DNA of 64,000 nucleotides from an uncultured Pelagibacteraceae bacterium. Lineage in GTDB: Bacteria; Pseudomonadota; Alphaproteobacteria; Pelagibacterales; AG-422-B15. Positions 33,814-42,695 of this stretch are shown here, piece by piece (position 1 is the stretch's first letter; every line of letters begins with the position of its first letter). Below the pieces are notes generated by a model. That model was not told the origin of the DNA. It saw nothing but the letters and a program-made list of their open reading frames with translations, and made no database searches. The DNA lies in assembly GCA_902571005.1 (NCBI GenBank), contig CACGAG010000005.1, positions 1 through 64,000 on the forward strand, given 5' to 3'. A program made the translations under genes and the position numbers.

Positions 33814-34452
33814 CTATAACTCAAGTCCATCTTTTTTTAATGATCTTAAAAGATCATTGAATCGGTCTTGCCCGAAGAAAAACTTGTCTTTATAGACTGT
33901 TAATGGAACTCCATGATGACCTGCTTCTAATTGTTCCTTTTGGTTTAATTTTATTTCATCAATCAAGCTTTGCTCAGCCTCAGTTCGTTTTTTTTCAATA
34001 TCATTATGATTTAAGCCTAATTTTGATGATGACTCAGAAATTGAATCATCAGAATTCCAATTCTTCATGCCACTCCAAATCTTACTTGAAACTTCTACGG
34101 CAAAATCAAGTTGTCTATCTTTTTCTATTGCCTGACAGTAATGACATAATTTAAATATACGTGGCTGATCATCAGAAATTTTACCGGTTAGCATATTTTG
34201 TTTTATTGGATCTGGATTTGGTGTTTTAAATACCATGCCTAGTTTTTTTGACTGTAAAAAATAATCAAATCGTTTTAGAAGAAAATATGTAAATAAGTTC
34301 TTACCTTTAAAGAATTCTGGTTCTCTTATTGCTAACGGATAGACTTGTTTAAAATTTATATCAACACCGTGCTTATCTCTTAACAAAACGATACGTGGTA
34401 GGATTAAATAAGAGTATGGGCTTCTAAAAGAGAAATATAAATCTACTTTCAT
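33814..34452 (-). CDS. DsbA-fold / HCCA isomerase-like thioredoxin superfamily protein
   Basis: 212 residues. The N-terminus VDLYFSFRSPYSYLILPRI is the typical start of 2-hydroxychromene-2-carboxylate isomerases and kappa-class GSTs, where Ser (here SPYSYL) replaces the CxxC pair. The cis-Pro loop is GVPLTVYKDKFFFGQDRFNDL. A helical insertion lies between. It probably uses glutathione as cofactor in isomerisation or conjugation. It is the last gene of a six-gene minus-strand operon with two further GST-like genes, 2 bases after the preceding one. Confidence 0.75.
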   Translation of the reverse strand: MKVDLYFSFRSPYSYLILPRIVLLRDKHGVDINFKQVYPLAIREPEFFKGKNLFTYFLLKRFDYFLQSKKLGMVFKTPNPDPIKQNMLTGKISDDQPRIFKLCHYCQAIEKDRQLDFAVEVSSKIWSGMKNWNSDDSISESSSKLGLNHNDIEKKRTEAEQSLIDEIKLNQKEQLEAGHHGVPLTVYKDKFFFGQDRFNDLLRSLKKDGLEL

Positions 34453-34454
34453 AT

Positions 34455-35495
34455 CTAAAATATTAACCTTTCACATCCAGTATCTTTAAGAAGATCATTC
34501 ACTTTTATCTGATCATTATCTTCAAGCATTTTATATTCTTCGTTAAGCCACTTTAAACACTTTGCCTGGTAAGGAAATGATTTTTGTTTCCACAGACATC
34601 CATCAATCTCTGTTTGCCATTCTTTATCGCCATTTTCTATTGCTTTAGCGTTTGCTAGTTGTGCAGGCACATAACCCTTACCAATTTCTGCAAGTAATTC
34701 CTTTACCGTTGACGGTAAAGTATCAATTGATCCCCATTGTTCATCATCTACCTCAATACCAGATTGATCTTCAATTAAACCAACCCACGCGACTGTCCTA
34801 AGAGATACTTCATGACAAATTTCTCTTGGCGTGGGATCAAAGTTTACAAGTTGAGACAGTTGACCATACATTGCAAAATCACTTGATGAGGGTCTATTGC
34901 TTATCAAATAAGGTGTTGATGTGAAATGTTTCTCAAGTATACCCAATAAACGTCTGAAACTTGCGTCTATGATAGGAGCTGTATCATTGTTGGAACCCAC
35001 TACCCATAACCTGTCTATTTGCCTTTTGCTTATCATTCCCTTTAAATTATCTAGCATTTCATTTGGCATCATTCCTACGGTTTGAAGAGGTAAAATTGTT
35101 CCTGCATTTTCAGCATCTTTTTGATCATGCCATCTATAATGAAACATATATTTCGTCCCCCACTCATCAGCAAAATCTTCAATTAAATAATTTATAAACG
35201 CAAGTGCAGGATCAGATGGAATAGTGCTTCGCCTACTAACCTCTTTATCAATCCTTCTTATTAACGGAGTCGAATCTGTTACAGCTTTTAAATTTCCATT
35301 TTCATCAGGTAGGACAAATGTTGGCAGTAATCCAGGCTTGGGCTTTTCAATACCCTCTTGATCAAGATATTTTGAAGGGTCTCCCCAAATCATTTTATGA
35401 GGAATGCGTTTATACCTAAGATATGAGAGCATCTTACGCGTATAGGGTGAGCCAACACCGCCGAGAACAACTAATGGATTTGGTAAGCTCATCAT
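34455..35495 (-). CDS. Glutathione S-transferase-like protein
   Basis: 346 residues, longer than usual GSTs (about 200-240). The N-terminal thioredoxin-like domain is visible in GGVGSPYTRKMLSYLRYKRI and LLPTFVLPDENG (cis-Pro), followed by DSTPLIRRID for the gamma-glutamyl site. The C-terminal helical domain contains SNRPSSSDFAMYGQLSQLV, the conserved Asp cap of GST C-domains. Additional residues form a C-terminal extension. SPYTRK suggests Ser as glutathione-activating residue. It lies 7 bases after the preceding GST gene. Confidence 0.7.
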   Translation of the reverse strand: MMSLPNPLVVLGGVGSPYTRKMLSYLRYKRIPHKMIWGDPSKYLDQEGIEKPKPGLLPTFVLPDENGNLKAVTDSTPLIRRIDKEVSRRSTIPSDPALAFINYLIEDFADEWGTKYMFHYRWHDQKDAENAGTILPLQTVGMMPNEMLDNLKGMISKRQIDRLWVVGSNNDTAPIIDASFRRLLGILEKHFTSTPYLISNRPSSSDFAMYGQLSQLVNFDPTPREICHEVSLRTVAWVGLIEDQSGIEVDDEQWGSIDTLPSTVKELLAEIGKGYVPAQLANAKAIENGDKEWQTEIDGCLWKQKSFPYQAKCLKWLNEEYKMLEDNDQIKVNDLLKDTGCERLIF

Positions 35496-35502
35496 TATCC
35501 TC

Positions 35503-36189
35503 CTACTTCTGAATAATTTTTGAACCAGTATCGGTTAGATCTTTTGACTGTTTCATATTTCTCATCAACTCCATAATATCAATTGGTACTGCAACACCTT
35601 TTTTGCAAGCCGGTCTATCTTCCATCATCTGCATCCATCTTTTTACACCTTCAAGACCATCGATATTCACACCTGACCATTTATATGTTCTTACCCAACA
35701 CCAATTTGCAATATCAGCTATACTAAAATCATCAGCGAGAAACTCATTATCTTTTAAACGTGTCTCCATAACTTCAAACAAGCGTCTTCCTTCGTTTTGA
35801 TAGCGGTCAATTGCTGGTTGTATTTTTTCTCCAGGCCAATAACGAAAGAAAACATTGGCCTGCCCCATCATCGGACCAATTCCTCCCATTTGAAACATTA
35901 ACCACTGAATAACTTTTGAACGTGCAATTGACTCTGTAGGCAATAATTTGCCTGCTTTCTCAGCTAAATAAATTAGTTGTGCACCACTTTCCATTATTGA
36001 AAGGTTATCGTTTTCAGTATCAACTATGACAGGGATACGCCCGTTGGGATTCATTGCTAAAAATTCCGGCTTCTTTTGCTCACCGGCTTGTAAATTCACG
36101 ACATGAACATTGTAAGGTATTTCCAACTCTTCAAGAGCTACTGAAATCTTATATCCATTTGGTGTAGGTGAAGTATATAATTCAATCAT
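35503..36189 (-). CDS. Glutathione S-transferase, YfcG/Ure2p-like (Nu class)
   Basis: 228 residues from the ATG at 36189; an in-frame upstream ATG at 36207 would add six residues and overlap the previous gene more. Motifs: [31 protein letters not shown] with cis-Pro, and [20 protein letters not shown] for glutathione binding. The C-domain cap is [17 protein letters not shown]. YfcG-like enzymes reduce disulfides with two glutathiones. Within this operon it may support detoxification. It overlaps the DUF1330-like gene, so translation is coupled. Confidence 0.85.
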   Translation of the reverse strand: MIELYTSPTPNGYKISVALEELEIPYNVHVVNLQAGEQKKPEFLAMNPNGRIPVIVDTENDNLSIMESGAQLIYLAEKAGKLLPTESIARSKVIQWLMFQMGGIGPMMGQANVFFRYWPGEKIQPAIDRYQNEGRRLFEVMETRLKDNEFLADDFSIADIANWCWVRTYKWSGVNIDGLEGVKRWMQMMEDRPACKKGVAVPIDIMELMRNMKQSKDLTDTGSKIIQK

Positions 36190-36604
36190 TAATTTCTTTT
36201 GTTTCAATGTTTAATTGGCCTGCTAATCCTGCTTCGCGGTGCTGATAAGCTTCAAGATATTCTGGATCACTGGGCATCATATTTTCACCCATTATTTTTC
36301 TTGAAGGCCATTTTGCAATAGCAACAACGTCCCATAATTCCTCAACTTTACCAACCGCTAAACGTTTTACATCTGTATGCAAAACTAATTCCCCTCCAAT
36401 TTCCTTTAGATGTTTATCCATAAACTCAGCATAAATTGTATAAGCCTCTCTTCCAGTTAGATTGGTTTCTCTCCCATCTTTATATTCCGCTTTCTCTTTA
36501 AACTTGAGAAGATTGAGCATGTATATTGGTTCATTGTCATCCGTATTCTCAAAAAAACCTTTCATTTGTTCTCTATTTGGAAAAACACGATTCTCTACTT
36601 TCAT
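36182..36604 (-). CDS. DUF1330-like protein
   Basis: 140 residues, a small dimeric alpha/beta-barrel (ferredoxin-like) type. Visible features: [16 protein letters not shown] near the start, [22 protein letters not shown], and [13 protein letters not shown], as in DUF1330 proteins. Function is unknown; the fold resembles small monooxygenases and dehalogenase-like ligand carriers. It overlaps the upstream membrane-protein gene by 4 bases and the downstream GST gene by 8 or more bases. Confidence 0.6.
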   Translation of the reverse strand: MKVENRVFPNREQMKGFFENTDDNEPIYMLNLLKFKEKAEYKDGRETNLTGREAYTIYAEFMDKHLKEIGGELVLHTDVKRLAVGKVEELWDVVAIAKWPSRKIMGENMMPSDPEYLEAYQHREAGLAGQLNIETKEIND

Positions 36605-37074
36605 TTCTGTTTCCTTTCAATGGTCGAGATAAAAAACATTAGAAGTGTAACAAATAACATGACGCTTGTCCCAACTAAACCTCCTGGGGCAGTTGAAGTG
36701 AGATAATCCTGATCTAAATTATGTATCGTCATCGTTATAATTCTTAATATGTTATCAAATACGAAAACTAGCCAGGCTAATGATAAAAGGCTTTTATATT
36801 TTATAAGAATTATAATTGATATAAAAAGTACTACGATCTGTGATCCACCCCATAAAGAACCTATAAGATAAATTACAGTATTAGGATTTAAATTATTAAC
36901 CTCCGGAAAAATTATAATTGAAGCAATTGAATTTAAACCAGCATCTTGAGCGAACATGTGAGTAAACGATCTGAACGCTACTAATGCGAGATATAAATAA
37001 AAAAACCAAAGTGCAAACTTTAAACCCTGATAATTGTTGTTTGCTTCCGTGGGTAATAGGCTGATGAACTTCAT
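36601..37074 (-). CDS. Four-helix membrane protein of unknown function
   Basis: 157 residues with four predicted membrane helices (about LKFALWFFYLYLALVAF, TVIYLIGSLWGGSQIVVLFI, SLLSLAWLVFVFDNILRIIT and TSVMLFVTLLMFFIS). I do not recognise the family. It directly follows the nitronate monooxygenase-like gene (stop and start adjacent) and overlaps the DUF1330-like gene, so it belongs to the same transcript. Confidence 0.6.
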   Translation of the reverse strand: MKFISLLPTEANNNYQGLKFALWFFYLYLALVAFRSFTHMFAQDAGLNSIASIIIFPEVNNLNPNTVIYLIGSLWGGSQIVVLFISIIILIKYKSLLSLAWLVFVFDNILRIITMTIHNLDQDYLTSTAPGGLVGTSVMLFVTLLMFFISTIERKQK

Positions 37075-38004
37075 TTAATTTGCAAAATTGTGATTTCCCA
37101 TTTTTTTACACACGTCATTAAACTGCGAAATTGTTTCATTGATAATTTCTTCAACGCCTTTGATCTCATCAATTAAGCCCATCGATTGACCTGCCAATGC
37201 TGGTGCTGCGTTCATGTCACCCTCAAAATAAAGTTTCTTAATACCAAACATTGCGGACATATCCATTTCACCTTTTTCATAAATACCGTGAGTGAAGTCA
37301 GTTTTAATTGCACGAACACAAGGTTTGGATTTTTTATTTAATATGTAAGTTCCTTGTTCGTCTGAATCTAAAATTGCTTGCTTATAATTTTGATGAACCG
37401 GACTTTCTTTAGATGATACAAACCTAGTCCCCATTTGTATTCCCTCAGCTCCTGCTGCAAATGCTGCGGCCATTCCTATGCCATCAACTATACCTCCAGC
37501 CGCAACCATCGGTATATCAGAATGCTTTCTAATAGACTGCAATAATACGTAAAGTCCAACTTCTTCAGGATTTTTAAATCCGCCCCCCTCAGTCCCTTCA
37601 ACTACCAAGCCATCCACACCAGCTTTTATCGCTTTTAACGCACCTGCCAAACTTGGTACAGCATGAAAGACTTTAATGCCTGCATCTTTTAATATGTGAA
37701 TATATTTTGCTGGATCACCAGCAGATGTAGTTACAAATTTTACTTTTTCTTCGATAACCAAATTGATCATACTTTCATCACGTAAAAAAAGAATTGGAAG
37801 ATTCACACCAAAAGGTCGATTGGTGAGTGTACTCATTTTTTTGATTTCCTGCTTACACTCCTCAAGCTCACCTGATGAAGTTTCAATAATTCCAAACCCT
37901 CCAGCATTAGAAACCGCTGAAGCTAATGCACTTCTTGCAATCCATCCCATTGGGGCCTGTATAATTGGATATTTAGAACCAAGTATTTCTGTAATTCTAT
38001 TCAC
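37075..38004 (-). CDS. Nitronate monooxygenase-like flavoprotein
   Basis: 309 residues, FMN-dependent TIM barrel of the 2-nitropropane dioxygenase/FabK-like family. Motifs are YPIIQAPMGWIA, NAGGFGIIETSS, FGVNLPI, GLVVEGTEGGGF, IPMVAAGGIVDG and AEGIQMGTRFVSSKES for FMN phosphate binding. The usual catalytic His of class I enzymes is not evident near EGTEGGG, so the substrate is open. It is the first gene of a minus-strand operon with GST-like genes, divergent from a TetR-type regulator that shares its control region. Confidence 0.8.
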   Translation of the reverse strand: MNRITEILGSKYPIIQAPMGWIARSALASAVSNAGGFGIIETSSGELEECKQEIKKMSTLTNRPFGVNLPILFLRDESMINLVIEEKVKFVTTSAGDPAKYIHILKDAGIKVFHAVPSLAGALKAIKAGVDGLVVEGTEGGGFKNPEEVGLYVLLQSIRKHSDIPMVAAGGIVDGIGMAAAFAAGAEGIQMGTRFVSSKESPVHQNYKQAILDSDEQGTYILNKKSKPCVRAIKTDFTHGIYEKGEMDMSAMFGIKKLYFEGDMNAAPALAGQSMGLIDEIKGVEEIINETISQFNDVCKKMGNHNFAN

Positions 38005-38035
38005 GAATTTTATATTTTTAATAAAGCCTAAAGTA

Positions 38036-38054
38036 TTGACATAAACACTGTCAA
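38036..38054. promoter_or_regulatory. Palindromic operator overlapping divergent -35 boxes
   Basis: TTGACA (38036-38041) and TGTCAA (38049-38054) form an inverted repeat with a 7-base spacer. The left half is a consensus -35 hexamer; 17 bases on is TAATTT (38059-38064), and the TetR gene's ATG at 38071 lies 6 bases after that. The right half reads TTGACA on the minus strand, a -35 for the nitronate monooxygenase operon. A bound dimer would block both promoters. Confidence 0.6.
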
Positions 38055-38070
38055 TAGATAATTTTTATCT

Positions 38071-38658
38071 ATGGTAATTACACCAATTGTTAACGATGGA
38101 CGCATCAACAGAAGTAAAACAACATTAAATAAAATTGTTGCAGCCACTATTTCTTTATTAAGAAAAAATAATAACGGTCAAATCCCAACCGCTCAGGAAA
38201 TTGCTGTAAAATCTGGAGTTGGAATAAGAACTGTTTTTAGACACATTGACGATATGGAAGGATTAATTGAGGAAGTAAATCGTCGTTATTTACACGATCT
38301 TGAGAGCTATATTGCAAAAAATAATCCAAAACAAAACAGCAAAGATCAGAGAATTGAACATGTAATTAAAGAGCGTTTTTATTTATATAACACATACCAG
38401 CACGTATTTAATTTAACTATTACAAGTTTAAACAATTCTAGTGCAATAAGAACAGGATTTATAAAATTTAATCATATTTTGAGACAGAGATTCGAAGATT
38501 TAATACCTGAAATTAAAATGATTAACAAAGATAAACAAAATCTTATTGATACCCTAATTTCATACGCAGCATGGTTTCGTATGACCAAATTTAATAATAC
38601 GAAAGAAGAAAGACTTATTGAAGAGTTAAAGTTACTATTTTTAATGAAACTTAAGTAA
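38071..38658 (+). CDS. TetR-family transcription regulator
   Basis: 195 residues. The N-terminal helix-turn-helix reads PTAQEIAVKSGVGIRTVFRH (about residues 46-65), preceded by helix TTLNKIVAATISLLRKN, in TetR arrangement. The C-terminal part would bind a ligand, which is unknown. The likely binding site is the palindrome that overlaps its own promoter and that of the divergent GST/NMO operon. The start codon lies where transcription should begin, so the mRNA may be leaderless. The DJ-1-like gene follows after 7 bases. Confidence 0.75.
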   Translation: MVITPIVNDGRINRSKTTLNKIVAATISLLRKNNNGQIPTAQEIAVKSGVGIRTVFRHIDDMEGLIEEVNRRYLHDLESYIAKNNPKQNSKDQRIEHVIKERFYLYNTYQHVFNLTITSLNNSSAIRTGFIKFNHILRQRFEDLIPEIKMINKDKQNLIDTLISYAAWFRMTKFNNTKEERLIEELKLLFLMKLK

Positions 38659-38665
38659 GAAAATT

Positions 38666-39517
38666 ATGTATCAATCAACAGTTAGAAAAACTTTATTATC
38701 TCTAATTTTTATCGTCATTACAGTAATTATTCTTTTGCCATATATTCTTAAAAACTTGGGTTTACATCCAGACTATGAGGGAAATACATTTGATTTATCT
38801 GGAAAAAAAGCTCTTATAATTGCAACAAGTCATGGGGTTTTAAATTATCCGGGAGAGTCATCTGGTAAGCCCTCGGGTCTCGCGAGTTCTGAATTAACTG
38901 CTCCCTATTTCGAATTTATAGATGCTAACATAAGTGTTGATATTGCAAGTATCAAAGGTGGAGAAATTCCAGTGGATCCACAAACAACATCATATTTCGT
39001 GAGGTCTTCATCTGATAAAAGATTTTATAAGGATGCTGAGGCGGTAAACAAACTTAACAATTCAATCAATATTAATGAAATAGATTTCTCTGTGTATGAT
39101 ATTGTATTTCTTGCTGGTGGATGGGGAGCTGCATATGACTTGGGCTTTTCAGATACCTTAGCTGCAGGAATTTCTAAAGCATATTACTCAGGGAGTATTA
39201 TAGGTGCAATTTGTCATGGTCCTTTAGGGTTAATTAATTCAAAAGATAAAAACGGCAACATTCTCATTGCTGGAAGGAAAATGACTGGTGTAACTGACAA
39301 ACAAGTTAAAGAACTTAATATTACAATGACACCATTACATCCAGAAGAAGAATTAAAAAAAGCAGGCGCATTGTTTGAAGCTAAAACCAAATTTCTTGAC
39401 CAGTTTGCTTATCATGTAGTTGTTGATGATGAAAAACGATTTGTAACTGGCCAAAATCAAAATTCAGGCCATGAAACAGCACAAAGAATTATGAAAATAA
39501 TAGAGGAGTCATCATGA
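38666..39517 (+). CDS. Membrane-anchored DJ-1/PfpI (Hsp31-like) protein
   Basis: 283 residues. One N-terminal membrane segment (TLLSLIFIVITVIILLPYI) is followed by a class I glutamine amidotransferase-like fold: KKALIIATSHGVLNYPGE, DIVFLAGGWGAAYDL and the nucleophile elbow GAICHGPLGL with Cys. A later HPEEELKKAGALFE and VTGQNQNSG match Hsp31/glyoxalase III-like members. These are usually cytosolic; here the domain would face the periplasm. Its stop overlaps the next start (ATGA). Confidence 0.75.
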   Translation: MYQSTVRKTLLSLIFIVITVIILLPYILKNLGLHPDYEGNTFDLSGKKALIIATSHGVLNYPGESSGKPSGLASSELTAPYFEFIDANISVDIASIKGGEIPVDPQTTSYFVRSSSDKRFYKDAEAVNKLNNSININEIDFSVYDIVFLAGGWGAAYDLGFSDTLAAGISKAYYSGSIIGAICHGPLGLINSKDKNGNILIAGRKMTGVTDKQVKELNITMTPLHPEEELKKAGALFEAKTKFLDQFAYHVVVDDEKRFVTGQNQNSGHETAQRIMKIIEESS

Positions 39518-39891
39518 ATAAATTTTTAATTATTCTAAATACAATAAACGGATTTATATTTATTGTACTTGGTCTTGTTTGGATAATATCCCCTTACGAT
39601 GCTGGAGCAAATTTTGGTATATTAGTAATTCCAGAAGGATTAGGTCGAAGCAGTCTGATTGGCGATGTTGGAAGTTATTTCTTTTGCATTGGTTTGATGA
39701 TGATACTTGCAGCTTATACTCTAAAAAGTATTTGGTTTTATGCTCCTGCAATGCTTTTAAGTGTTACAGCAATATTTAGAGTCATATCGTGGGCAGCGCA
39801 TGATGCAACTTTTGCAACACAATTTATTATTATTGAAATTGTTCTTGTTGCAATATTGCTTATTACATCCAGAAAGGTTTCTGGTAATTAA
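39514..39891 (+). CDS. Small four-helix membrane protein (DUF4345-like)
   Basis: 125 residues with four hydrophobic helices (FLIILNTINGFIFIVLGLVW, GSYFFCIGLMMILAAYTL, IWFYAPAMLLSVTAIFRVI and FIIIEIVLVAILLIT). Length and the central GRSSLIGDVGSYF motif resemble DUF4345 proteins, but this call is tentative. It overlaps the DJ-1-like gene by 4 bases and is followed after 2 bases by the metallo-beta-lactamase-fold gene. Confidence 0.55.
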   Translation: MNKFLIILNTINGFIFIVLGLVWIISPYDAGANFGILVIPEGLGRSSLIGDVGSYFFCIGLMMILAAYTLKSIWFYAPAMLLSVTAIFRVISWAAHDATFATQFIIIEIVLVAILLITSRKVSGN

Positions 39892-39893
39892 CT

Positions 39894-40961
39894 ATGAGGA
39901 AAATCTATTATTTCTTAATAGTTGCAATCTTAATATTTGTTGTTGGGTTCTTTGGAATAAGAAATACATCAGTTCAAAATTTCTTTATCGACTTAATTTT
40001 TGAATCTCAGTTAAATAATCAAGATAAATTAGTTACCTTTGAAGGTGATTATATTATTGGACTTGTCTGTGGATCACGAGGTCCATTACCTGGTAAAGGA
40101 AGAGCTGAGCCATGTATTATGATCAAAACACCAGACCATATGTTTATTGTGGATACCGGAGATGGAAGTAGGCAAAATCTAATAAATTGGCAGATAGATC
40201 TAGGTAATTTAGATGCCGTACTGTTTACTCACCTGCATTCAGACCATATTTCTGATTTGGCTGATTTTCATCTTTATTCATGGGTAACTCAAAATAGAGA
40301 AGGAAAACTTCCTGTTTATGGACCAGAGGGAACACAATTAGTTACAGAGGGCATAACAAGGGCTTACGAGCTTGATTATGAATGGAGAACGCTGCATCAT
40401 GGAGAGGAAGTAGCACCATCTGATATTGCCGGCTTTGATACAAAAATAATAGATTTAAATAATCCAGTTATTTTTGACGATGGCAGTCTGAAGATAACAG
40501 CATTTGAAGTTGAACATCTGCCAGTTTATCCCTCATTGGGATTTCGCTTTGATTATAAGGGCAGATCAATCGTAATTAGTGGGGATACGGATTACAGTAC
40601 AAATTTGATTGAACAATCAAAAAATGCTGACTTACTTTTTCATGATGCTTTGTCATATAATATGATAGGTAGAGCTGAGGATATATCAGAGATTATACAG
40701 CCTCAACTTTCAAGAGTTTTTTATGATATTCAGGGATATCACGCCTCACCTGTTGAAGCTGCGCAAGCCGCAAATGAAGCAAATGTAAAAGAGTTGATTT
40801 TTTATCACCTGATACCAGCTCCTGATAGTTTTATTGCTAAAATAATTTTCGTAAAAGGGGTAAGCGATGTTCGACCTGATAACTGGACATTAGCTGATGA
40901 TGGCACCATAGCTATTTTACCAGTTAATTCAGAGGATATTACAATTACAAATATCGAATAA
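39894..40961 (+). CDS. Membrane-anchored metallo-beta-lactamase-fold hydrolase (RNase Z / arylsulfatase-like)
   Basis: 355 residues. An N-terminal anchor (YYFLIVAILIFVVGFFGI) is followed by a metallo-beta-lactamase domain: CIMIKTPDHMFIVDTGDGS, metal motif FTHLHSDHISD, VEHLPVYPSLGF, SGDTDYS with bridging Asp, and a late IFYHLIPAP. This arrangement resembles RNase Z-like and AtsA-type sulfatase members. The following gene is a classical sulfatase, and both would lie outside the cytoplasm, so sulfate-ester hydrolysis is plausible. Its last base overlaps the next start codon. Confidence 0.75.
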   Translation: MRKIYYFLIVAILIFVVGFFGIRNTSVQNFFIDLIFESQLNNQDKLVTFEGDYIIGLVCGSRGPLPGKGRAEPCIMIKTPDHMFIVDTGDGSRQNLINWQIDLGNLDAVLFTHLHSDHISDLADFHLYSWVTQNREGKLPVYGPEGTQLVTEGITRAYELDYEWRTLHHGEEVAPSDIAGFDTKIIDLNNPVIFDDGSLKITAFEVEHLPVYPSLGFRFDYKGRSIVISGDTDYSTNLIEQSKNADLLFHDALSYNMIGRAEDISEIIQPQLSRVFYDIQGYHASPVEAAQAANEANVKELIFYHLIPAPDSFIAKIIFVKGVSDVRPDNWTLADDGTIAILPVNSEDITITNIE

Positions 40962-42634
40962 TGATTAAAAAAATATCTCTTTCAGTTTTTTTTATTCTTA
41001 TTCTTGCTTTAATCCTATGGACATACAAACTTCAAATATTTCTTTGGTCACTACCAACTATATTTGAGTTCACAAGACCAGTTGCTGAAAACCGTGAGGT
41101 CATTTGGCCAGACGGTCCATCAGAAAGAGATCCTGCCTTAGCTGATAAACCAAATATTATTTTAATTCTTGCAGATGATTTGGGCTTCAATGATGTATCG
41201 CTTTATAATGGCGGTGCTGGAGATGGCAGTTTAATGACACCAAACATGGATCGTATTGGTTTAGAAGGTATAAAATTTAATAATGGTTATGCGGCAAGTG
41301 CAAGCTGCTCTCCTTCACGTGCTTCAATTATGACTGGTCGCTATTCAACAAGATTTGGATTTGAATTTACCCCTGCATTTAAATCACTCATTACTATTAC
41401 AAAATGGGGTGAAGAATTAAACGATACGGGTTTTCCTATAATTTTTGATGATGAAGCTGAACTTACTGCTTTGGATAATGACGGTAATATTGGATACCCA
41501 GGAATGCCATCTAGTGAAATAACTATTCCAGAAGTACTAAAAAATGAAGGATATTACACTGCAATAATTGGAAAGTGGCATCTAGGAACTGCTCCAAGTT
41601 ATGGTCCAACTGATCAGGGGTTTGACGACAGCCTTCAACTAATGGGCGGACTTTATCTTCCAGAGAATCATCCAGATGTTGTAAATGCTAGAACTGGGGA
41701 AATTATTGACGAGATGGTTTGGGCCAGTACTCAATACGCTGCACGAAATAACAAGAGTGAACCATTTGAACCTCGTGGATATATTACTGACTACTACACA
41801 GATGAAGCAATCAAAGTTATTGAAAAAAATAAAAACAGGCCCTTCTTTTTATACCTATCTCACTTTGCGCCTCATAATCCACTTCAAGCTCTTAGAGAAG
41901 ACTATGATCATTTTCACCATATCGAGGGTGAATTCAGTGAAGAATTAAAAGTATATTCTGGAATGTTAAAAGCTCTTGATAGAAGTGTTGGCAGAATATT
42001 AGATACACTTGAAAAGAATAATCTAGCAGATAATACACTAATTGTATTAACCAGCGATAACGGTGGAGCTAACTACATTCATTTATCTGATATCAATAAA
42101 CCTTATCGTGGATGGAAACTAACTCATTTCGAAGGTGGTTTGCATGTTCCATTTATGGCTAAATGGCCAAATAAAATTAAACAAGGAATAGAATTTAACG
42201 CCCCTATTCACGCAAATGATATTTTACCAACATTTGCTGCTGCAGCTGGAGCAGAATTACCAGATGATAGAATTATTGACGGAGTAAACTTATTGCCCTT
42301 TTTACAAAATCACAATTCAGACATGCCTCATGAAACACTATATTGGCTACAAGGTCGCCTTCAAACTGTTCTTCACGAAAATTGGAAGCTCATTACTGAT
42401 CACCGAACTGGTAAAGACTGGTTGTTTAATGTTGAAAGTGACCCCTATGAGAGAATTAATCTTGCAAGCGAAATGACTTTAAAAGTTGAAGAGCTTAAAA
42501 GACTATTAAATGATCATAAAAAGGTTCAACCTCCTCCACTATATGATAACACAATGTCTGTTCCTATATTAATTGATAAACACAATGGGTATGCATTTCA
42601 AGATGGCGACGAGTTCACTTATTGGGATAATTAA
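40961..42634 (+). CDS. Membrane-anchored type I sulfatase (FGly, Cys-type)
   Basis: 557 residues. After an N-terminal anchor (LSVFFILILALILWTYKL) come the sulfatase motifs: PNIILILADDLGF with the metal Asps, CSPSRASIMTGR whose Cys would become formylglycine, GKWHLG, SHFAPHNPLQAL, TSDNGGANY and a late Lys in RGWKLTHFEGG. It needs a maturation enzyme that is not in this window. It hydrolyses sulfate esters, perhaps of algal polysaccharides or small molecules, in the periplasm. It closes an operon that starts with the TetR gene. Confidence 0.88.
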   Translation: MIKKISLSVFFILILALILWTYKLQIFLWSLPTIFEFTRPVAENREVIWPDGPSERDPALADKPNIILILADDLGFNDVSLYNGGAGDGSLMTPNMDRIGLEGIKFNNGYAASASCSPSRASIMTGRYSTRFGFEFTPAFKSLITITKWGEELNDTGFPIIFDDEAELTALDNDGNIGYPGMPSSEITIPEVLKNEGYYTAIIGKWHLGTAPSYGPTDQGFDDSLQLMGGLYLPENHPDVVNARTGEIIDEMVWASTQYAARNNKSEPFEPRGYITDYYTDEAIKVIEKNKNRPFFLYLSHFAPHNPLQALREDYDHFHHIEGEFSEELKVYSGMLKALDRSVGRILDTLEKNNLADNTLIVLTSDNGGANYIHLSDINKPYRGWKLTHFEGGLHVPFMAKWPNKIKQGIEFNAPIHANDILPTFAAAAGAELPDDRIIDGVNLLPFLQNHNSDMPHETLYWLQGRLQTVLHENWKLITDHRTGKDWLFNVESDPYERINLASEMTLKVEELKRLLNDHKKVQPPPLYDNTMSVPILIDKHNGYAFQDGDEFTYWDN

Positions 42635-42695
42635 ATAGTATTTTTTTTAAAATTTAATTAGACGATTGCTCTATTTGCTGTAAAATTTTTTCTAT

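Noticed and set aside
33839-33858. AATGATCTT-AA-AAGATCATT hairpin as terminator
   Set aside because: The T-run lies before the hairpin on the plus strand and becomes an A-run after it on the minus strand; it is also inside the coding region at 33814-34452.
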